A DNA stretch of 64,000 nt, taken from assembly GCF_932526225.1 (NCBI RefSeq), contig NC_064044.1, positions 4,273,092-4,337,091 of the forward strand. Reading direction: 5' to 3'. Origin of the DNA: Nematostella vectensis. Lineage: Eukaryota > Cnidaria > Anthozoa > Actiniaria > Edwardsiidae. The notes under the pieces are model-generated. The model searched no databases, was not told the DNA's origin, and worked only from the letters and a program-made list of their open reading frames with translations. Positions 11,411-23,819 of the stretch are shown here, in pieces. The position numbers and the translations under genes are program-made. Position 1 is the first letter of the stretch, and each line of letters begins with the position of its first letter.

Positions 11411-14400
11411 CTATAATGTGATCCCCCATTGCTTCAGAAGTGCACTGGCATACTTAAGTTGTTTTAACAGTGCTGATGCTGTGCTGTCCTCGTTCATGAA
11501 CTGGGGTGTAGGAGCAGTGAGGTTGTGGTCAAACAAAAACTGCTTTTCCCATGCAACAAGGTCAGACTGTATATTCTTTCTCTTTGCAAGGACTTTAGTC
11601 TGCATCTGGGCAAGACTGTGGTGATAGCTGTTTTCTAGATGCTGGTCCCTGAGGTTTTGTCTCTGCAACTGCTTGAGTCTTGCATGCTTTTTGTCAAGAG
11701 CACTCACTTCTGTTGTCTTGCCAACAACAATCTCCAGAGCTTTCCCTAGCCTTGATGTCAACTCAGTTGAGGAATCTGTTGTTCTTGTGGCTGGTTCTGG
11801 TGTAAGTGAAGTTGGTAAAGATGTGGTGGAATTCCCTTCATTTGCATGTTTCTCTTCGGGTGGAGGGAGATCCGGGTCAATGCAGACTACTTCATCCCGG
11901 GCCAGGGTAATACCAACTACATTTTCATCTTCACTCTCTGTGGCATCCATGATGTCAGCAGTGGCTATAAGAGGTACTGGTGGTACCTCTTCCGGTAGGG
12001 GGAAACCTGCATTGTGACAGACTACTTCATCTGGGGCCAGGGTAATGCTAACAGCATTTTCATCTTCTTCACTTGTCTCATCTGAGGCATTCCTTGTGTC
12101 AGCAGGAACTGATTCTGGGTCAATTCTTATTCTAAGTGTTGTCCCATCGTCTTGGTCGATTCTTAGGAGGTGAGTAGGGAGGGGAATGCTGTTGGCTATG
12201 CAATGTTTCCAGCAATTGTCTAGTCTCTCAGCCTCTTTTTTCAAGTTGCTGGATCGAAAGTGGTGAAGAGAGGGCCCACAACCAGAGGGAATGTCTGTGA
12301 CATCATGAAATTCAACTCCATCTTCAACTTTCTTCTACCAAACACCTTCTCCTTCAACTAAGAAGTCACTTATTTCTTGGAGGTGAGCTTGCCATGCATG
12401 GCTATGCCTTTGAATGAGCTCCTCAGGTATGACAGTGTTCTTGGGAGATGGGAGGCAAGTTGCTAGCTTGCTTACATGGTCTTGCTGTCTGAACACATCA
12501 TCTCGTTGCAGGCCTATCTGGCGCTCTGCTTGCAAGCGGATGAAAAGGTTAGGTATTATTTGCCCTTGATGGTAATTCGATGTCTGCTTCGTGATGCGCT
12601 TGATACTGTTAAAGATCCTTTCTTGTCGTTCTGCATTAGCAGCTTGTCCAGACATTAAGCGCAATGTACTGGTAGCATGGGCTGTCAGGTTATGAAAGTA
12701 CACTCCATACAGTTTTCTTGAGGTTAGCTTCTTTGTGTCCTTCACAAAATCTATCAACAATATGGCGTGGTACCAGGCTTGGTTGCTATATCTAAGAATT
12801 GAGGCCGGAGATCTTTGGCTGTCTGCCGCGTAGAGGAGTCTCTGCATCTCAACCAAGGTGTCAATGGCAGCCATGGCTTTCTTGGACATGATATTGGACT
12901 GGTGTGCCACCCCAGCAGTTTTGATAAGGGCTTCCCTTTGGTCCACACATCTCTTGCTGTCTTTCCCTGCCAGACTGAGTGTGATTGTCTCCTCTATCAA
13001 AGCCTTTTCTTCACCCATCAGATGGCTTGGAAATTCAGCAAAGAAATTTGCAATATGATTGCCAAGATCATGAAGAGGCTCGCATGGTATGACTTCATAA
13101 GATTCTAGATTAAGGTTGGTCAGGGATTCTGTTGGGGTATTAAAGAGAAGTGCAGGCACTCTTTGTTTTCCTTTCATTTCTTCAGTGAGTAGTTTCTGCA
13201 TCTCCATTTTCGTTTTTCCTTCATAAATGCCCCTTGATGCCAGTTCCTTTTCAAGCTCTTCTTTTTTCAGACCTTCCAGTGGTTTAGCTTTTTTCTGTTT
13301 TGATTTAGAGAGGGAGACGGTCCCCCGAAGAATTGCCTGCTGTCTCTCAGTAAGGGATATGGCCTCCAAATTCAGAGTGTAGGCCAAGTCGCTGGTCATG
13401 TCACAGTGTACTTCACAGGTAGAACAAAAGTAGTTTCCTCCTTTCTGTTGTCCTGTCTCAAAAGCTCGCAATGGAGAGTCTCCCTGACAAAACCTCATGA
13501 TATCAGTGTATGAAATACTGTTGTCATCACACAGCTCTCTGACACATTGGAGCCTTGTCTCCGAATATAATAAAAGCTCATGGTCAGAGCTCCCACATTT
13601 TGCAATAAAATGTAGCTCTGGTTCTTCAACCAGCATTTGCACATTAACCCTTCTTCCATATTTTGCAGCATACTCCTCATCTGTAAGGAACACTGCCTTG
13701 TCATAAAGACAGGTCATAAGGCACACCAGATATCCAGAGTTAGCAACTGTTGAGTTATCTAGCCATACCATCAGATGCCTTGTTCTTTCATGGCTTTTTA
13801 GCTTCTCCCTCATGTCTGGGACTGCCATACCATCCACATACTCGTTGATCTGCAAAAGCCTTGTTCTTAGCTGTTCTGCTGTAAGCTCTGCTATTCCTTC
13901 CTCTGTTGTCCCCCGGAGAAACTTCTCCTGTTTTTTTAACATTGTCCTTCGGATATTGGCAAGGGGCATTTTTCTACCATCAGTATAGACATCCACTTTT
14001 TTTATTTTCAGATCCTTTGTAAGGATAAGCTTTTCATACTGAAAAACAAAGAGAATATGCAATTAATTTCTTCAGATAAAAGACATTGGAGACATATTGT
14101 AGAGACATTGACAATCTAGTTCATGTACTGAAATTGTTTTTGTTTTTATATCAATCTGACAATTGACTTTAACACAATGGCCCTGCAAAAAGTTATTTTT
14201 AACTGCCTACCTTTCGTGGTACAATCCGTTCTCCTATACTGTACTCCTTTGTGTGGATCTTCTGCAATAGCTGTGCTTTCAGTGTTTTCTTGTCTGGCTC
14301 ACAGGGTATGCTGATCTCTCCCCCTTGCCCTCTCCTTTTCCTTCTTCTAATTACTGGATCCATGGGGTTTTTGCGTTTGGTACTAAACCGGTCAACATCT

Positions 14401-15578
14401 ACTCCGTTTCTCACTAGCCACTCCTTCACAATCTGTCCGCCGTTAAGTGCAACTTGTCCACTGCTGTCTGTCACATTATACTTCCTAGCTAGAGCACTGT
14501 AATTGATAAGATGACCACCCTGGTACGCCTCAACCTCTGCTTTAAGCCCGGCCTTGTCCCATCCCATCCTCTCCATGTCCCCGGTGTGGTCTTTTTTTCT
14601 CTTTTTCTTGTTAGGCTCATCCATTCTTTCTCTTGCAGTGTTTGCTGGCTCAAACGACAATGCTCTACGCCCACGCTCCCATCCTCTAATGGACTGTCCA
14701 CTTCCATAACATCTAATAATTAATTGGTATGTTGTAATTAATATCCCAATAAAACTATAGAAAATTGGACTCATTGATTTTTTTTTCACTTCCCATCAAA
14801 ATTTCTCCCAAAATTTTCTTTCAAATTTAAATAATTGAGCTCACCTCAAAAATGCAGTCTCTTTCATTTGGTTTTCTACATTTTCTTTTGATGAAGTGTA
14901 AATGCGGCGTCGTTCATTTCTCTTGTCATTTTCAGTTTTGTGTTGCAAGTTTATCCCTGGAACAGATGACAGGGCACTGGCAAGTGAACACTGGTACTGT
15001 TCTTGGAAACTTTCCTCATATTGCTCAAAGAGAGCTCTTGCAACATTTGTAGCATCACGTTTTCGTGCTTTTACAGTAGGGGTTGCATTTCGCAGACGCT
15101 GAGCCTCGTTGTTAGCGGCAAATATAATATTTTGCTTTGCTTTCCCCTTGAAGAAATTTGAGGTGACTGGGAAGTATGACATAACCTCTGTGTATCTGAT
15201 TGCACAGGCTTTACAGTTCTGAAATGAATGTTCCTTTCTTCTATTTTCAGATAAACCTTGCCATTTCTCTCTAGAGAAAGTCTCCATAAACTTTGATTTT
15301 TCCTCAGCTTTTCTGGTGTTCCATTTGTTCATGGCATTCCTCAAACCAGGCAGCTTTCTATGGAATTTAAGGAACTCGATATCAAAAGCATCCCCTGTTA
15401 CTTGTGGTGGGAAATAGCTCCTGTACTTTCTGTACTGCTCCCCCTTTACTCTCGCATTGTACTTTGTAGTGCTTTCACCACTTTCTCTCGGTAATGCCTT
15501 TTCGACCTCCCTGGCCACCTGCAATGCTATAACCTTCCCAAATCCACACGTTTGTGGACATAGAAAGACCCCTGCCAT
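11411..15578 (-). pseudogene. Transposon-type multi-exon gene, last exon interrupted by in-frame TAG
   Basis: Three exons on the - strand fit with GT-AG sites and matching phases: 15578-14845 (starts MAGVFLCPQTCGFGK), 14712-14211 and 14038-11411. Together about 1,288 codons. Exon 1 is Lys/Arg-rich with a C-x2-C (FQNCKACAIRY). Exon 2 has a helix-turn-helix-like stretch (NYSALARKYNV). Exon 3 has MVWLDNSTVANSGYLVCL, a CSTCEVHC cluster, EPLHDLGNHIANFF and AERQERIFNSIKRI. Well-spaced D, D and E residues in these motifs would fit an RNase-H-fold transposase, but that is inference and I cannot name the superfamily. The frame is open through 12335-12337 except for one TAG after GEGVW: it continues KKVEDGVEFHDV and runs to 11411 without another stop. 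I recall similar repetitive proteins in cnidarian genomes but cannot verify this. Terminal inverted repeats were not found. Confidence 0.65.
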
Positions 15579-16647
15579 CTCAGGGTGACTTTTTTTTTTA
15601 TAAAATTCAACAACTAGAAGACAAAAATTTTCGTAAAACTCGCTGGGGAAAAAAACTTTGCACTTTTCAATTCCATAACTACACCAACTGCGCCCACTGT
15701 TTGAAAATCCCGCCTAAAATACACAAAAGGACATGCGCAATAATGTGCTTTGTAATCAGAGTCTTTTTATTTACTGTAAGATTCAAGATTCCATTTATTT
15801 CCCTACCATAATCATGCTGTTTACTTTAATCGTTCTAAATTCAGTACGTCTTTCCGTTCATTTTAGACGATCGTTTAACTATATTTAAACAGTTCTGCAT
15901 GGGATACATCTCTTGTTGTCCCTTTGTCGTTTAACTAAGAAATCTCTTGCAATTTTCGTCATTTTCTTCATGTATTCAATCAATCTACTGCAACAATGTG
16001 TATTCCCTTCACAGGCCATCCGCCATCTTGCTTTCATTGTATCTATGGAAACTGACAACCGCTGATCACTTTTTAGCTGAGCCTGCTTCGATCTTTCCAA
16101 AGAAAGAGCGTCAGCTTTTATCGCTTTTGAAAAACACCTTAGCTATTAGGAAACTGCAACTCTCAATCATGTTTTAGAAGTTTAATCCCTAAATGATTCA
16201 AATCCAAGGTGTAAGTTTGGAAAAATAGTTTTATTGCCTGTAATAATGCAGTGTATTGTGACACATCGTTCTGAATTCTACAATTATCGATCAAAGCCCT
16301 CAATTTACTTCGTCAACAGCTTTGGAATACAAATTTCCAGCTTACATTTGTATACTCTGGTTATCCCTCCTTCATTTAGCATTGGAATTTTGGAGTTTTA
16401 ATTACGTCCTGTGTGTCTGCAGGGCGCCAGAAAAAAGGATGTTTTTTCACAAGCTTGTAACACCTTAATTATGTCACGTGAAGGTTTCCATGGCAACTGA
16501 GTAGTCGGTAACATCGAGCATGTTATGCAGAAAAACTACGCCAACTTTCAGGCTGATTGGTTAAAAAATGCGTTGTCAAGAATTTTTTAACTGAGTCCGT
16601 CCGGTTTTTACGAGTTCAGCCTTGCCTTAAATGCACTGAGTGCTAGG
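15579..16647. other. Intergenic, 5' side of the transposon-type gene
   Basis: AT-rich, no exon recognised. It may contain the promoter or 5' terminus of the element at 11411-15578. Confidence 0.4.
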
Positions 16648-16740
16648 CATGAGATTTCGGCCCCAGCACCGCTATCTAGCGAACTGTGTAACACACAGGT
16701 ACCGAGGCACCCGCGCATTAATAGGGAGGCAATAACCAAA
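16648..16740 (-). repeat. SINE-like repeat fragment
   Basis: GAGATTTCGGCCCCAGCACC to GGGAGGCAATAACCA matches the middle of the copies at 2995-3300 and 29985-30205; truncated directly before the (AAT)n tail of the neighbouring LINE. Confidence 0.7.
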
Positions 16741-16755
16741 ACCTAAGTCTTATAC

Positions 16756-16756
<1 letters not shown>

Positions 16757-16808
<52 letters not shown>

Positions 16809-17371
16809 CTTTATTGCCTTAGATAAATCAACATGTCTAAGTTTACAAAATGTAGGAGAAACCGATTATAAGTAAATGCGCTACATCAATTATATGTCAC
16901 TATATTTAAAGACAAGCCTATTGACAAAAGTATTTTTTAATCGCTCTGAGTGAACCCTAGGATAAATCACATTTCTTTTTCTGAGGTTGTATTTTTGGTC
17001 TTTTTTCTTAGGCAGGATTTTGCTCAGAGGATATTCAGGTTGATCTAAGCGAGTACGATAAATCTTCTTATCTGCCTCCTCTAGAAGTTTACGGATGTTT
17101 ACAATGTTTGAAATGTATTTCCTTTTAAAGCATCTCTCTAGGAAGTTCTGTATGTTTGTGAGATCCGAGTCTGAGGCACCAAAAACGGACAAGCCATAAG
17201 TGAAATTAGGAAGGACAATAGACTTAAAGAGGTGATCGAGTTCTTCTTGACAAATTCCTTCCTTACGGTTACGCCACAATTCGTGGACGTAGAGTGAAAA
17301 TAATTTAGACCTATATCTGGGCGCCTTCGGTCTCTTGGGTGGGACTATCATCGTCGTGCACGCGACTAATA
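16757..17371 (-). mobile_element. 5'-truncated LINE, reverse transcriptase C-terminal part, (ATT)n tail
   Basis: The - strand encodes about 150 residues (17351-16890) of the region that follows the reverse-transcriptase core in non-LTR elements: ICQEELDHLFKSIVLPNFTY, GLSVFGASDSDLTNIQNFLE, then a basic end. After the stop, a short 3' UTR ends GGCAATAAAG and passes into (ATT)n at 16757-16808, the microsatellite tail typical of CR1/L2-like LINEs. The YxDD core is missing because the copy is 5'-truncated near 17371. Clade is inference. Confidence 0.75.
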
Positions 17372-18405
17372 AAATATAACGTTATTACCGAATTGACTTT
17401 CTGAAAGTGTGCCTTAGAGCTGATGAAACCGGATAAACCGGATAAACTAATCATGTATCGCATCAAAATTTGCAATTCAGTAGGCGGCATCTTAGTAAGA
17501 TACTAAAACTACACCTGACTAAGGAGGCAACTACAAAAACAAACTGACGACAACACAAAACATAAACGCAAAATGACATACGATCGTATAAATGGAAAAT
17601 TATGAAAAGTAGCAGCGGCAGTCGATATTTGAATAAAAAAACGGAATGCGTGGCGAAAGAACGACGAAATGACGAGGCTGTTGACGAGGTTGTTGAGGCC
17701 CATTTACAGGACACGAATTTAGTATCATCCTCGGGAAAATATCCCTGGGTTTACGAGGATGATTAAGTATACGTTTTTACCACAACAGGTCGTAGCTACC
17801 ATTCACATGCGCACGACTCTTGCAAACGAAATAGCAGCAAGCTTTGCGTTTATTTTAAGCGGGCGCTTTGTGTCACGTTTCTGGGCGATCTGCAGAGATC
17901 TAATCTCCTGTGCGCAGCCGTTCTTATGTCTATCGCGCATTCACTAGAAAGGCTGTGTAGAAGACAGGGAAGGAGACTAGAGTTCCCCTTAATACTAAAG
18001 CTCTTTCCATTCTGGTGTGATTTGAACATGGACGAGAAGGGAAAACGCTGGATATCGTCGAACATTATGGTTCAAACAAACGATAAACACCAGAAAGGAA
18101 TTTCAACTTGACCCCGAAGCCTTCATCAGGTTCTGAAATATATATACGAAGTATCGGGATGTTGCCATGGTTATGTGAAGCACGTGTTGTGACGTCACCA
18201 AAGCGCTCCCTTGACCTTTATTTCCGTCTTGTCCGAGCTGATCACGTGATCAGGCTGAAACCCGCTCTGCGCGTGACTCCAGTCATATGTAGAACCAAAT
18301 TCATCACAATACTTGCGCGTTCTGCCGTTCAATAACGCCGCTTCAAACCTCCAGCAACGGGATACACATCCCAGGGAATTAACCGCACAGATTCGAGGGT
18401 AAACT
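17372..18405. other. Intergenic, upstream of the SLC2 gene
   Basis: No gene. Bases 18108-18145 repeat a fragment seen at 9798-9835. The final few hundred bases before 18406 probably hold the transporter promoter; I found no convincing TATA box. Confidence 0.4.
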
Positions 18406-21400
18406 ATGAGAGATAACAAGGGAAAGTACGAAGTTTGCGACGAGTTTCGCAGAGAGGGTCTCGGCGAGCAAGCGGAGGAAGTGAGCCCTCTCAGTCAGGG
18501 CCCGAAAGAAAGACAATGGGCTGTGTGGATGGCTACATTTATAGCAGCTTTGGGGCCATTGAGCTTTGGGTATTGCATGGGTTACTCTTCTGCAGCAACG
18601 ACACAACTAGAAAACAAGAACGCTACGGATTTGTATTTAAATGCTGATGAGATTACATGGTTTGGGGTGAGTAAGTTTTTTTGGATATCATTACTAATAA
18701 CTACTGCGCGAATTTTTGTCTAGCGGTTATAAATACAGTATGATGCGAACTTTTAGAAAAAAATGGCATGCTAATATAACACGTACGCGGGTACGGTCTG
18801 GTTGATAAACATAATAGAAATTTGGAGAGCTCTCAAACTGGTTAATCGTTTAAAGTTGATTTATTGCTTTACTGCCTCGTGCAATATCACTGTCTGCTGG
18901 TCTGCCGACGGGGGTGCATTCTTTCATTGCAATCAAGTTTTCTGGTAAACCTCATTATTTCGAGCTGCAAGTGATAAACATATTTATGCTTTAGGCGTTG
19001 ACATGTAATAAAGCCCCTTTATTGCGGATATTAAAACTAAGGTAAAAAAATAAAACAGCATCGAATTTGACATGAAAGAAAACTTTTTTAGAGGTAACTG
19101 AAAGAGAATCGGATTACTTGATCTCCCCGCTGACTGGAACTGTTTTCTTCTGTAGAGTGCGAAATGACTGAATCCCACTGTTATATTTTTCTTCAAAGTA
19201 TATCAAATTCTTCAAATGGTCACGCATTCTATATTGTCACATTTTTCTTCAATCATCTATCACCATTTACAGTTTGTTATTTTGGGTGTCCTAAGTGTCT
19301 TCAATCAAAGGCAGACAATCGACGGAAAAGCATTGATAGATATTTTTTTTTCATTGTCGTTCTAGCGTTTTAATGATAAAATCAACGAGAGCCCTTTCAA
19401 AACAATACACGTTTTGAGCAATGTGCTCCTACATATTTTGCAATGCATTGTCAGGGAGCATGGGCCAGGGAAAAGGCTTGTGTCTTGTGTGTGCTAGGGA
19501 TGGGGAGGGAGTAAAGCGGGTTCCTAAACGTCAGTTTCCCCCATACATAACAGTAGCCCTAGGCATGTCAATATTATATTCCAAAAGTTATATCTAAAAT
19601 AGAAACCTCAATCACAAATTAAAATTACTTTTCTTGTTCCAGTCGCTGTTGAATATAGGCGCTATGTTGGGCGGCCCCATTCAAGGTTTTCTCATCGATC
19701 TCATCGGCCGGAAGTTCGCTCTCATTTTGACGTCAGTTCCGTTCTGCTCAGGCTGGCTTTTGATTGGTTTTGGAAAAAACGCCGCCATGTTGAATGCAGG
19801 TCGCTTTATGTCTGGTCTTGGTGTCGGAATGGCGTCCCTCAATGTCCCTGTAAGTACGCTAACAGCAGCACCATCGGTTTAGCGTCCCTTGGTAAAGCCG
19901 AATCGATTTTTATGAAGAAAAATGCCCATATCATTATCTGTCGTTTTTCTAAAGGGTCTAAAAGAGCCTGGGGCTAGCTGGCAGGAAACCTGTGAAAACA
20001 AGTTTGGGTCTATTTTACAAAATGGCGGCCTGCAAGATCGAAGTAAACACGAATTGCTGCAAGTTTACGTGAAAATTATCGATGAAAACAGTGCTGGGGA
20101 GAAAAAAGCGAGTAATTTATTGAAGCGGACTCCCAAATATTTTAATAAATGATGTAAAAAGGAAGCGAGCTAGAGAAACGCCAGTTCTCAAAGCAAGATT
20201 GATTGATATATATATATTTTTATATATTGATATTTTTTTAGGTGTCTTGTCGGGGTAGGTGCTTCATGTATGATTTCCTGAAGTGTCACGTCCGGTACGG
20301 ATCAGAGAGCGGCATACCGTGACACTTTAGGGAACTATACACGAAGTACTTACTCTTGTAAGTAGAGCTATCCGCTGAGCCAAGCGTCCATCAAGAGTTG
20401 ACTGCACCAACTAAGCCGTCCTCCCTTCTCTCCCCAGGTGTACATTTCCGAGACCGCGTCATTTTCCAACCGTGGAGCCATGGGCTCCATAAACCAGTTG
20501 GGCATAACCGCTGGCATCTTGATTTCATACGCTATCGGATACGCCTTTGATTGGCGCTGGTCAGCGGTTGCGGGATCCTTCCCAGCAGCCTTGTTGGTCG
20601 TGCTGATGGCGTTCATGCCGGAGACGGCGCGGTGGCTCATAGCGAAAAAGAAGGAAACGCGCGCGAGAAAGACACTGCTGTGGTTACGTGGGCCTGATTA
20701 TGACATTGACAAGGAGCTTTGTGAGATCAAAGCGAGTATTGGTAAGTTGTGTTATTGTTTAAAAATTTTGGGGAGCGCGATAGCGCGGTCGCTTTTTTTT
20801 TAATGCGCGGTCGCATTATCAAATTCCTTTTTACCTATTTCTCATATGTCGCAAGGCTATGCACAAAGAACGAAGCATTAAAGAATGTAGACCAACGACT
20901 CTATTGTTATTGTTTGGATATACAGCGGCCTATTTGCAAGAGAACTTCAAAATATCCATCCACGATTGAAGTCTGATGCTTTTTTAAGGATATTTGATTG
21001 AACGTTTCTCAGTTACTTGCTTAAATAAGCCCATGGTAATGGATTCTTTGAGTAACTCGGTAATGTAAAGGAGCGTAAACTGGCGGTGTGATTAGTCTTG
21101 TTAGTTATTTGCGCTCTCTCTTAGGGCAGCAACCCTTTGAATTGACGTTCCAACTACTAGAGAATTTAATAAATTGCGCAACCTATTGTACAATATGTCA
21201 GTGCTCAGCGCAGTGCCGAGTCTAAAGCCCAGCGTGGAAGGCCTCTGGGCAGGTGGTTCCACAGTCCTCAGTGCGCGTTATCTAGTGCGTTCCGCTATTC
21301 GCATTCCATTGCCTGAAGGCTTGAGATCAGTGTCAGATGTAGAGATGTCGCATACGGATAAAAGATTCATAATTCTGTTCGCTTTCTTTGCAGACACGCA

Positions 21401-22100
21401 AAACCAGCGGTTTTCCTTAAAAGAGTTCAAGAACCCAAGCCTCCTCCGACCGTTCCTCATCAGCATGAGCCTGCACTTTTTTCAGCAGTTCAGCGGTATC
21501 AACGCTTTTATGTTCTACTGCGCTACAATCTTTCAAAAGGCGGGATTCAAGGATCCCACAGGCGTCCCAATCCTAATAGGTGCCGTCCAATTCGTTGCGT
21601 CCGCGATCTCCCTAGCACTCATCGACCGTGGCGGTCGGCGGTTTCTCCTCATCGTCGCAGGCGTAGGAATGAGCATTAGTTGTTTCACCTGCGCAGTTTA
21701 CTTCTTTATAACCGTTAATTTCGGGATGACCGAGGTCGACATAGCGTGGTTATCCGTCACTAGTGTAGCTGTGTATATTGTAGGGTTCGCTCTCGGGTGG
21801 GGGCCATGCACTTGGCTGATTATGAGCGAGATTTTCCCTGTTCGCGCGCGTGGAACCGCTACGGGAATCGCGACGTTTTTCAACTGGTTTTGCTCGTTTG
21901 TGGTGACGAAAACATTTAGCGCTCTTATAGATGGTCTCACTGAGGCTGGTACGTTCTGTTTCTTTGGTGCGTTCGTGTTTGCGTCCGTTTTATTCGTTTA
22001 TTTCTTTGTGCCGGAAACAAAGGGGAAAACTTTGGAGGAGATTCAGACAGAGTTTGAGACAAGAGGGACACGTAAGGCTGTCAAAGAAACGAATGTTTAA
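18406..22100 (+). CDS. SLC2 facilitative sugar transporter (GLUT8/Tret1-like)
   Basis: Four exons, 18406-18666, 19643-19849, 20438-20741 and 21394-22100, encode 492 residues, the normal length for SLC2 of the major facilitator superfamily. Signatures in order: cytosolic N-terminus to about residue 40, TM1 with LSFGYCMGYSS, TWFGSLLNIGAMLGGP, loop 2-3 GRK (109-111), PETARWL (217-223) after TM6, QQFSGIN (288-294) in TM7, DRGGRR (335-340) in loop 8-9, GWGPCTW (392-398) in TM10 and PETKGKT (464-470) after TM12. It should move hexose or a disaccharide such as trehalose across a membrane by facilitated diffusion; the substrate cannot be read from sequence. The short first external loop with an N-x-T site suits the GLUT8/Tret1-like class. 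All splice sites and phases agree. Its likely poly(A) signal lies within repeat-derived DNA. Intron 3 ends and intron 2 holds a small foldback repeat. Confidence 0.93.
20257..20351. mobile_element. Small foldback repeat in SLC2 intron 2
   Basis: Left arm GTGCTTCATGTATGATTTCC..AAGTGTCACG pairs with right arm CGTGACACTTTAGGGAACTA..CACGAAGTAC. Arms are about 33 bp and the loop about 28 bp. MITE-like; no TSD identified. Confidence 0.65.
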
Positions 22101-22192
22101 AGGGGACAAATCACCCTTCATATCATACATTGTTTGGGGGCTACTTTAAATGTGACGCGAGCTACCGTGGCCACCAAGAAAAAATTGTAAGA

Positions 22193-22198
22193 AATAAA
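22193..22198 (+). terminator. Probable SLC2 poly(A) signal AATAAA
   Basis: AATAAA 93 bp after the stop codon. It lies just downstream of an inverted copy of the 77-bp satellite landmark (22152-22175), so the 3' end may derive from the repeat. Confidence 0.55.
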
Positions 22199-22269
22199 GC
22201 AAATTAAAATGCGAGAATTCCATTTCGTTTCCTCACTGATCGGCTAATCTCGTGTCAGTCAGTATGTTT

Positions 22270-22830
22270 CTCGCACTCTCGCAAGATGGCCACGGTAGCG
22301 CGCGTCGAATCAGATAGCACTTTCTCTCATCCGTAGAGTTGTTTTCAAAATCCAGTGCAACAAAATGTAGTTGTTAAAATGTAATAGTCAAGCCAGAACA
22401 AAAGAGAACAACGACATTACAGTGTATTTAGTAGTAAATAGTATTTCACGGGTTTTTGAAAACCCCTCTATTCGCTTACTTCACAAGACTGTCAAGGTGG
22501 CCACGGTAGCGCGCGTCGTATCAGATAGCACGTTTCTCGCATCCTTATTGGCTTACTTCACAAGACTGTGAATGTGGCCACGGTAGCGCGCGTCGTATCA
22601 GATAGTACGTTTTTCACATCCTTATCGGGTTACTTCACTGAACTGTCAAGGTGGCCACGGTAGCGCGCGTCGTATCAGATAGTACGTTTTTCACATCCTT
22701 ATCGGCTTACTTCACAAAACTGTCAAGGTGGTCACGGTAGCGCGCGTCGTATCAGATAGCACGTTTCTCGCATCCTTATTGGCTTACTTCACAAAACTGT
22801 CAAGGTGGCCACGGTAGCGCGCGTCACTCT
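22270..22830. repeat. 77-bp tandem satellite, six copies
   Basis: The landmark GGCCACGGTAGCGCGCGTC starts at 22288, 22499, 22576, 22653, 22730 (GGTC variant) and 22807. The last five are exactly 77 bp apart. The 211-bp first gap becomes 76 bp once the 133-bp MITE at 22336-22468 and its TA duplication are removed. An inverted landmark copy GTGACGCGAGCTACCGTGGC lies at 22152-22171, so array and inverted copy may be parts of one transposon. Confidence 0.9.
22336..22468 (-). mobile_element. TA-flanked MITE inserted in the 77-bp satellite
   Basis: Starts GAGTTGTTTTCAAAATCCAG and ends CACGGGTTTTTGAAAACCCCTC, flanked by TA at 22334-22335 and 22469-22470. It is the inverted-orientation sibling of the copy at 23571-23711. 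TA target sites with about 22-bp inverted ends suggest a Tc1/mariner-type non-autonomous element. Confidence 0.85.
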
Positions 22831-23570
22831 GTACAATTCTTCGGATATAAAACTATTATTCTTGGGAAGCTATATGTACTCGTAAATTCACAACTCTAAA
22901 ATAAACGTAATTTGGGATTATTTATTTTGTTTATACTAATGGTGAGGACAATACAGTGCATTTAGGGAAGTGCGAGCTGGTTAATTATGCCGCCATCTTG
23001 TATCCGTCGTATCCGATGGAAAGGGGTACTTTTTTGTCCCCCGCAAAGCATGTCAGAATCAAGAAAGTAATTAAAAAGTGGCTTGCGAGATTTGAGAATT
23101 TCGGGTCATTTTGTCTTAAGCCTTCATTGAAGGGTTTGTCATTAGTTGCGCATCTTCTTTGCAAATGAAGCGAGTGATAAAACAACAAAGACGTCCCGTC
23201 TCTCCTCTAATGGAGAGGAGAAAATCGTGGCCCATAGAAAACTCATGACACTTTCCCTTTAATTGATAGCTTTCGTCTCTCCTTTAATAGCAAATTGAGA
23301 AAATCGTGGCCATCGTAAAAGTCATGACATAACCCTTCCCATCCCAAGAAAAAGATATATATTCGGATAGTTGCAAATATCTCTATAATAATAATAATCA
23401 GATGTCCAAGTATTTAGCAAGGAACTTTAGGTAACAAAGTGAGAAGGGAGGATAAATTCAGGCTTAACATGATTGTATAATAAGGAAAAATAAGTCTGAT
23501 TGCTAACTAGTAAGGTATGCAAATATAAATGCAAAATGTTGCATTTATATTTATATTTTATATAATAATA
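22831..23570. other. Intergenic, no gene; two-copy repeat near 23190-23345
   Basis: The segment with CGTCTCTCCT..TAAT..GAGAAAATCGTGGCC..CATGACA is present twice in tandem (about 23193 and 23272). Nothing coding recognised. Confidence 0.5.
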
Positions 23571-23711
23571 GAGTGGTTTTCAAAAACCCGTGAAATACTA
23601 TTTAGTTTGTTTTGTACTAATACACTGTTATGTCCTTGATCTCTTTTGTTCTGGGTTAACTATTGCACTATTGCAATTACATTTTATTGCACGGGATTTT
23701 GAAAACCATTC
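23571..23711 (+). mobile_element. TA-flanked MITE, second copy
   Basis: GAGTGGTTTTCAAAAACCCG at the left and GGGATTTTGAAAACCATTC at the right, flanked by TA (23569-23570, 23712-23713). It aligns over its length with the reverse complement of 22336-22468. Confidence 0.85.
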
Positions 23712-23819
23712 TATTGTATATACTAAATAATTGCAAAATTTCTATTGCAGTAAAATGTCATATTTCAAAGGAAATAATACGTCCCGCCTCCACTAGTATT
23801 TGTTTCCATGACCCGTGAC

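Noticed and set aside
22270-22830. CRISPR-like array (repeats with regular spacing)
   Set aside because: Whole 77-bp units are conserved with no unique spacers, and the context is an animal genome.
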